Assembly: GCF_014648195.1 (NCBI RefSeq)
Contig: NZ_BMQQ01000009.1
Coordinates: 130,770-194,769, forward strand
Origin: Streptomyces purpureus
GTDB taxonomy: Bacteria > Actinomycetota > Actinomycetes > Streptomycetales > Streptomycetaceae
DNA length: 64,000 bases
Direction: 5' to 3'
Shown here: piece by piece, positions 59,886 through 64,000 of the stretch
Position numbering within the stretch: position 1 is the stretch's first letter
Layout of the letters: the number at the start of each line of letters is the position of its first letter
Translations under genes and position numbers: made by a program
Notes under the pieces: generated by a model
Told to the model about the DNA's origin: nothing
The model's database searches: none
What the model saw: the letters and a program-made list of their open reading frames with translations, nothing else

Positions 59886-61256
59886 TCAGGATCGACCGGA
59901 CAGGCGTTGGATCGCCGCCATCGGGACCGGCAGCCAGTCGGGGCGGTGCCGGGCCTCGTAGACGACCTCGTAGACCGCCTTGTCCGTCTCGTAGGCACGC
60001 AGCAGTGCCGGTTCGGAGCGAGGGTCCGTGCCCGACGCCTCGGCGTACCCGGCGCAGTACGCGTCACGGCAGCGCGCCGCCCAGGCCGCGTTCCACGGCT
60101 GGTGCGTGCGGGCCGCGTAGTCGAAGGAGCGCAGCATCCCCGCCACGTCCCGCACCGGCGGATGCGGGCGGCACCGCTCGGCCAGCGGCTGGGCGGGCTC
60201 GCCCTCGAAGTCGATGACCGACCAGGCGCCGTCCGCGGTGCACAGCGTCTGGCCCAGGTGCAGGTCGCCGTGGACGCGCTGGGCGCGCCAGCCGCCCGCC
60301 GGGACATCCGGCCCGGCCGCCGCCTCGAACACCTTCCGCAGACCCGGGACGTACGGCACGAGCGCCGGGACCGCCTGCGCGGCCGTCTCCAGCCGCTCGA
60401 CCATCGCGGCCACCAGCTCCGACGTGCCCGCACCGCGCAGGCTCCGGGTCGGCAGCGCCGCGGCCAGCGCCGTGTGCACCTCCGCGGTCGCCCGGCCAAG
60501 CGCGTGCGCCTCGGCCGTGAACTCGCGGCCCGCAGCCAGCGCCTCCAGCGCCAGCCGCCAGCCGTCCCGGGAGCCCCGCAGATAGGGCTGGAGCACCCCG
60601 AGCGTGCTCGCCTGCGGGCCCTCGCCGGTCTCGAACCAGGCGACCGGGGCGGGCACCCGCCGGCAGCCGGCGCCGGTCAGCGCGAGCGGCAGTTCCAGAT
60701 CCGGGTTGGCGCCCGGGCCGATCCGGCGGAAAATCTTCAGGATGTACGCATCGCCGTACACCAGCGAGGAGTTGGACTGCTCTCGGTCGAGCAGCCGGGG
60801 GGCGAGCGCGGCCGGCAGGTCGGCGGTCCCCTCGAAACGCAGCGGTCCGAGCGAGCCCGGTGTGCGCAGCCGCTCAAGGAGCAGATCGGCCAGGCGCGGG
60901 TCGCACAGCCCCTCGTAGACCGCACGGCCGGCCAGCGGGCCCTGGCGGACCCGGCCGATCATCGCCGGCCCCAGCCGTGGCGGCACCGCGGTCCGTACGC
61001 CGAGGAGCAGTTGGTAGCAGTCCGGCGCCGGGCGCGCGGTGTGGTCCGGCTGTTCGACCCGGACGAGGAGATGCAGCAGACCTGGGCCGGTTCCGTCCAG
61101 CGGCAGCAGTTCGGTCGCCGAGACGAGGGAGAAGCCGGTGACCGGCCTGCCCTTTCCCGCGAACCAGCGCTGCCGGGGCAGCCATTCGCGCAGCAGCGGC
61201 GCGAGTGACGGAAGGAGGGCGGCCGGGGCCCGGGTGGTGGAAGCGGTCTCCGGCAT
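59886..61256 (-). CDS. pep2: Maltokinase (Pep2/Mak)
   Basis: Maltokinase of 456 residues makes maltose-1-phosphate from maltose and ATP, the donor for GlgE. It begins with LLREWLPRQRWFAGKGRPV (cap domain). The kinase-like core has SLVYGDAYILKIFRRI and the catalytic loop HGDLHLGQTL followed by VIDFEGEP, as in aminoglycoside-kinase folds. ATG 61256 has GAAAGGAC 9 bp upstream. It lies between treS and glgB in the same direction. In mycobacteria Mak is fused or bound to TreS. Confidence 0.95.
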   Translation of the reverse strand: MPETASTTRAPAALLPSLAPLLREWLPRQRWFAGKGRPVTGFSLVSATELLPLDGTGPGLLHLLVRVEQPDHTARPAPDCYQLLLGVRTAVPPRLGPAMIGRVRQGPLAGRAVYEGLCDPRLADLLLERLRTPGSLGPLRFEGTADLPAALAPRLLDREQSNSSLVYGDAYILKIFRRIGPGANPDLELPLALTGAGCRRVPAPVAWFETGEGPQASTLGVLQPYLRGSRDGWRLALEALAAGREFTAEAHALGRATAEVHTALAAALPTRSLRGAGTSELVAAMVERLETAAQAVPALVPYVPGLRKVFEAAAGPDVPAGGWRAQRVHGDLHLGQTLCTADGAWSVIDFEGEPAQPLAERCRPHPPVRDVAGMLRSFDYAARTHQPWNAAWAARCRDAYCAGYAEASGTDPRSEPALLRAYETDKAVYEVVYEARHRPDWLPVPMAAIQRLSGRS

Positions 61257-61416
61257 GGCGTCGCGTCCTTTCCCCGGGCGCAGCTCGACTCGGAATGCGC
61301 AGAGTGTCCCGGATTGCGGCTTGACTGTCCGGCTGTGCGGGACGTGTCGGGCGGGGAAGAACCGGATGGGCCCGACAAGAAGGTCCGGATGGACCAGACG
61401 AAGTGTTGTGGGTCAC

Positions 61417-61460
61417 ACTGCCCAGGGCGGGGCGACGGAAACCGCCTCACCCTGGGCAGT
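61417..61460 (-). terminator. Hairpin between treS and maltokinase gene
   Basis: ACTGCCCAGGG at 61417-61427 pairs perfectly over 11 bp with 61450-61460, and the 22-nt interior can form a second short stem. It stands 16 bp after the treS stop in transcription direction. Together with the 160 bp that follow it suggests separate control of pep2. Confidence 0.7.
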
Positions 61461-61476
61461 ACGGGTGAACTCCGGC

Positions 61477-63183
61477 TCAACTCGACTTCGTGTCCTGTCG
61501 CAGACGGAACCAGTAGAAGCCGTGACCGGCAAGAGTCAGCAGGTAGGGCCACTCGCCGATGGCCGGGAATCGCACCCCGCCGAGCAGCTCCACCGGATGC
61601 AGCCCGTTGAACTCCCGCAGGTCGAGCTCCGTCGGCTGTGCGAATCGCGAGAAGTTGTTCACGCACAGCACCAGGTCGTCGCCGTACTCGCGCAGGAAGG
61701 CGAGCACCGCCGGATTGGACGAGGGGAGTTCGGTGTACGAACCGAGCCCGAAGGCCTTGTTCTGCTTGCGGATCTGGATCATCCGCCGGGTCCAGTGCAG
61801 CAGCGACGACGGCGAGGCCATGCCCGCCTCGACGTTGGTGACCTGATAGCCGTAGACCGGGTCCATGATGGTCGGCAGGTAGAGCCGGCCGGGGTCGCAG
61901 GAGGAGAAGCCGGCGTTGCGGTCCGGCGTCCACTGCATAGGGGTCCGTACCGCGTCCCGGTCGCCGAGCCAGATGTTGTCGCCCATCCCGATCTCGTCGC
62001 CGTAGTACAGGACCGGGGAGCCGGGCAGCGAGAGGAGCAGCGCGGTGAACAGCTCCATCTGGTTGCGGTCGTTGTCGAGCAGCGAGGCCAGCCGCCGCCG
62101 GATGCCGATGTTGGCGCGCATCCGCGGGTCCTTGGCGTACTCCGCGTACATGTAGTCGCGCTCTTCGTCGGTGACCATCTCGAGGGTCAGCTCGTCGTGG
62201 TTGCGCAGGAAGATGCCCCACTGGCAGCCCGCCGGGATCGCCGGGGTCTTGGCCAGGATTTCGGAGACCGGGTAGCGGGACTCGCGGCGGACGGCCATGA
62301 AGATGCGGGGCATCACCGGGAAGTGGAAGGCCATGTGGCACTCGTCGCCGCCGCTGGCGAAGTCGCCGAAGTAGTCGACGACGTCCTCCGGCCACTGGTT
62401 GGCCTCGGCGAGGAGCACGGTGTCCGGGTAGTGCGCGTCGATCTCCTTGCGTACCCGCTTGAGGAACTCGTGTGTAGCCGGGAGGTTCTCGCAGTTGGTC
62501 CCCTCCTCCTGGTACAGGTACGGGACCGCGTCCAGCCGGAAGCCGTCGATGCCCAGGTCGAGCCAGAAGCGCAGCGCGGAGAGGATCTCCTCGCGCACCG
62601 CCGGGTTCTCGTAGTTGAGGTCGGGCTGGTGGGAGAAGAAGCGGTGCCAGTAGTACTGCTTGCGGACCGGGTCGAAGGTCCAGTTGGAGGTCTCGGTGTC
62701 GACGAAGATGATCCGCGCGTCCTCGTACTGCTTGTCGTCGTCGGCCCAGACGTAGTAGTCGCCGTACGGCCCGTCGGGGTTGGCGCGGGACTCCTGGAAC
62801 CACGGGTGCTGGTCGCTGGTGTGGTTCATCACGAAGTCGATGATCACGCGCATGCCGCGCTGGTGGGCGGCGTCGACGAACTCCACGAAGTCGGCCAGGT
62901 CGCCGAACTCGGGCAGTACGGAGGTGTAGTCGGCGACGTCGTAACCGCCGTCGCGCAGCGGCGACTTGAAGAACGGCGGCAGCCACAGGCAGTCCACCCC
63001 GAGCCACTGGAGGTAGTCCAGTTTGGCGGTGATGCCCTTGAGATCACCCACCCCGTCGCCGTTGCTGTCCTGGAAGGAGCGGACCAGCACCTCGTAGAAG
63101 ACGGCGCGCTTGAACCAGTCGGGATCGCGGTCCTTGGCGGGGGTGTCCTCGAAGGTGTCGGGGACGGGTTCGTTGACGATCAT
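61477..63183 (-). CDS. treS: Trehalose synthase / maltose alpha-D-glucosyltransferase
   Basis: TreS (GH13) of 568 residues interconverts trehalose and maltose. The barrel motifs are [32 protein letters not shown] (nucleophile Asp), [13 protein letters not shown] (acid/base Glu) and [12 protein letters not shown] (Asp). No maltokinase domain is fused at the end. ATG 63183 overlaps the glgE stop by 4 bp, so GlgE and TreS are translated together. Confidence 0.97.
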   Translation of the reverse strand: MIVNEPVPDTFEDTPAKDRDPDWFKRAVFYEVLVRSFQDSNGDGVGDLKGITAKLDYLQWLGVDCLWLPPFFKSPLRDGGYDVADYTSVLPEFGDLADFVEFVDAAHQRGMRVIIDFVMNHTSDQHPWFQESRANPDGPYGDYYVWADDDKQYEDARIIFVDTETSNWTFDPVRKQYYWHRFFSHQPDLNYENPAVREEILSALRFWLDLGIDGFRLDAVPYLYQEEGTNCENLPATHEFLKRVRKEIDAHYPDTVLLAEANQWPEDVVDYFGDFASGGDECHMAFHFPVMPRIFMAVRRESRYPVSEILAKTPAIPAGCQWGIFLRNHDELTLEMVTDEERDYMYAEYAKDPRMRANIGIRRRLASLLDNDRNQMELFTALLLSLPGSPVLYYGDEIGMGDNIWLGDRDAVRTPMQWTPDRNAGFSSCDPGRLYLPTIMDPVYGYQVTNVEAGMASPSSLLHWTRRMIQIRKQNKAFGLGSYTELPSSNPAVLAFLREYGDDLVLCVNNFSRFAQPTELDLREFNGLHPVELLGGVRFPAIGEWPYLLTLAGHGFYWFRLRQDTKSS

Positions 63184-64000
63184 GATGTGGGTGACCCTCC
63201 GATCGGCGGGGACGGTCGCAGGGTGAGGATGTGCGCAGGCGCGACGCCAGGCTCGAGGCGCACATAGTTGGCCCTGCCCCAGTGGTAGGTCTCGCCGGTG
63301 AGCTCGTCGCGCACCGGGAAGGAGTCGGACCAGTCGAGGCCGAGCTCCGGCATGTCCAACGAGACCGTGGCCTCCTGGGTGTGGTGAGGGTCGAGGTTTG
63401 CGACTACCAGAACGGTGTTCGAGCCCGACCGCTTGCTGTACGCGATGAGGGCGTCGTTGTCCGTGGCGTGGAAGCGCAGCGAGCGCAGCGTGCGCAGGGC
63501 CGGGTGGCGGCGCCTGAGCCGGTTGAGGGTGGTGACCAGCGGGGCGATCGAGCGGCCCTCGCGCTCGGCCGACTCCCAGTCGCGCGGCCTCAGTTGGTAC
63601 TTCTCCGAGTCCAGGTACTCCTCGCTGCCCTCGCGCAGCGGGGTGTTCTCGCACAGTTCGTAGCCCGCGTAGACGCCCCAGGTCGGCGAGAGGGTGGCGG
63701 CGAGCACGGCGCGCACCTCGAACGCCGGGCGGCCGCCGTGCTGGAGGTAGGCGTGCAGGATGTCGGGGGTGTTCACGAAGAGGTTCGGCCGCATGTGGGC
63801 CGCGGCGTCCCCGGACAGCTCGGTCAGGTACTCGGTCACCTCGTGCTTGGTGTTACGCCAGGTGAAGTAGGTGTACGACTGCTGGAAGCCGATCGCGCCG
63901 AGGGTGTGCATCATCGCGGGACGGGTGAACGCCTCGGCGAGGAAAATGACGTCGGGATCCGTGCGGTTGATCTCCCCGAGCACCTTTTCCCAGAACACCA
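63180..64000 (-). CDS. glgE: GlgE maltosyltransferase (C-terminal part, cut by window edge)
   Basis: This is the C-terminal 273 or so residues of alpha-1,4-glucan:maltose-1-phosphate maltosyltransferase, which extends glucan chains. [36 protein letters not shown] is the GlgE-specific part with the acid/base Glu, followed by [19 protein letters not shown] and the C-terminal beta domain. The start and roughly 400 residues lie beyond position 64000. It is the promoter-proximal gene of the cluster within view. Confidence 0.95.
   Translation of the reverse strand, partial: VFWEKVLGEINRTDPDVIFLAEAFTRPAMMHTLGAIGFQQSYTYFTWRNTKHEVTEYLTELSGDAAAHMRPNLFVNTPDILHAYLQHGGRPAFEVRAVLAATLSPTWGVYAGYELCENTPLREGSEEYLDSEKYQLRPRDWESAEREGRSIAPLVTTLNRLRRRHPALRTLRSLRFHATDNDALIAYSKRSGSNTVLVVANLDPHHTQEATVSLDMPELGLDWSDSFPVRDELTGETYHWGRANYVRLEPGVAPAHILTLRPSPPIGGSPTS

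Noticed and set aside
57663..61208. 1181-codon rightward frame across glgB and pep2
   Set aside because: It runs antisense to two well recognised enzymes and through their intergenic hairpin, and has no homology I know.
1..64000. CRISPR arrays, tRNA/rRNA genes, insertion sequences, prophage or att sites
   Set aside because: I saw no regularly spaced repeats, no cloverleaf-like or rRNA segments, no transposase or integrase, and no terminal repeats.

Overview
This is a high-GC actinobacterial chromosome segment that I read as Streptomyces. It carries the hyphal-tip coiled-coil pair scy/filP and an icmA isobutyryl-CoA mutase gene with its diagnostic residues. It also has DUF6230/DUF6114 and SCO5389-type families that I know mainly from Streptomyces, plus GTG/TTG starts and purine-rich ribosome sites. 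From memory, the order from about 0.7 kb to the right end runs parallel to the S. coelicolor SCO5385-SCO5443 region. I see no tRNA, rRNA, insertion sequence, prophage or CRISPR, so this is core chromosome with a few local insertions.

Layout. 0-8 kb: the start of a cobalamin adenosyltransferase gene, 3-hydroxybutyryl-CoA dehydrogenase, a STAS protein, a large membrane ATPase-like protein with a degenerate P-loop and a Ser/Gly/Thr tail, the NucS mismatch endonuclease, an SCO5389-family protein, a luciferase-like oxidoreductase and a small zinc-ribbon-like protein. 8-12 kb: two tandem ABC-2 exporters. 12-17 kb: filP and scy of the polar-growth scaffold. 17-20 kb: methylmalonyl-CoA epimerase, acetyl-CoA acetyltransferase and the mutase chaperone MeaB. 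20-29 kb: an AbsC-like MarR regulator, three AIM24 paralogues, two DUF3817 membrane proteins, a thiamine-binding-family protein, an ArsR-type regulator, an MFS exporter, a second MarR regulator and icmA behind a perfect 24-bp palindrome. With mce and meaB this makes a B12-dependent acyl-CoA cluster, whose cofactor enzyme may be the adenosyltransferase at the left edge.

29-35 kb looks least like core: a sensor kinase/OmpR regulator pair diverges from a MurG-like glycosyltransferase and a LegB-like dehydratase, followed by a TetR regulator and a thioredoxin-TPR protein. 35-38.4 kb is a secreted/membrane operon (DUF6230, DUF6114, Ser/Pro-rich exoprotein). 38.4-44.6 kb is central carbon metabolism: pyruvate kinase, acetate kinase, phosphotransacetylase and, divergently, phosphofructokinase. 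44.8-51 kb: two helix-turn-helix proteins, a CitA/CitB-type two-component system divergent from the dicarboxylate carrier dctA, and an aldo-keto reductase. 51.6-57.3 kb: an epimerase-like protein, an Lrp regulator, a frameshifted nitroreductase-hemerythrin gene, a MerR-thioredoxin operon and a HelD/HelR-like helicase.

57.3-64 kb is the GlgE glucan pathway read leftward: glgE (cut by the right edge), treS, maltokinase and glgB. TreS makes maltose from trehalose, the kinase makes maltose-1-phosphate, GlgE polymerises it and GlgB branches the glucan.

The best leads are regulatory and contextual. They are the icmA palindrome, the 11-bp-phased direct repeats between the regulator and the MurG-like operon, the MerR promoter with a leaderless merR-trx message, the back-to-back pta/pfkA promoters with interlocked -35 boxes, TTACT/AGTAA palindromes near a TetR gene and the DUF6230 operon, and a motif shared by the two exported proteins of that operon. 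Family names are from sequence recognition by eye; no database search was run.
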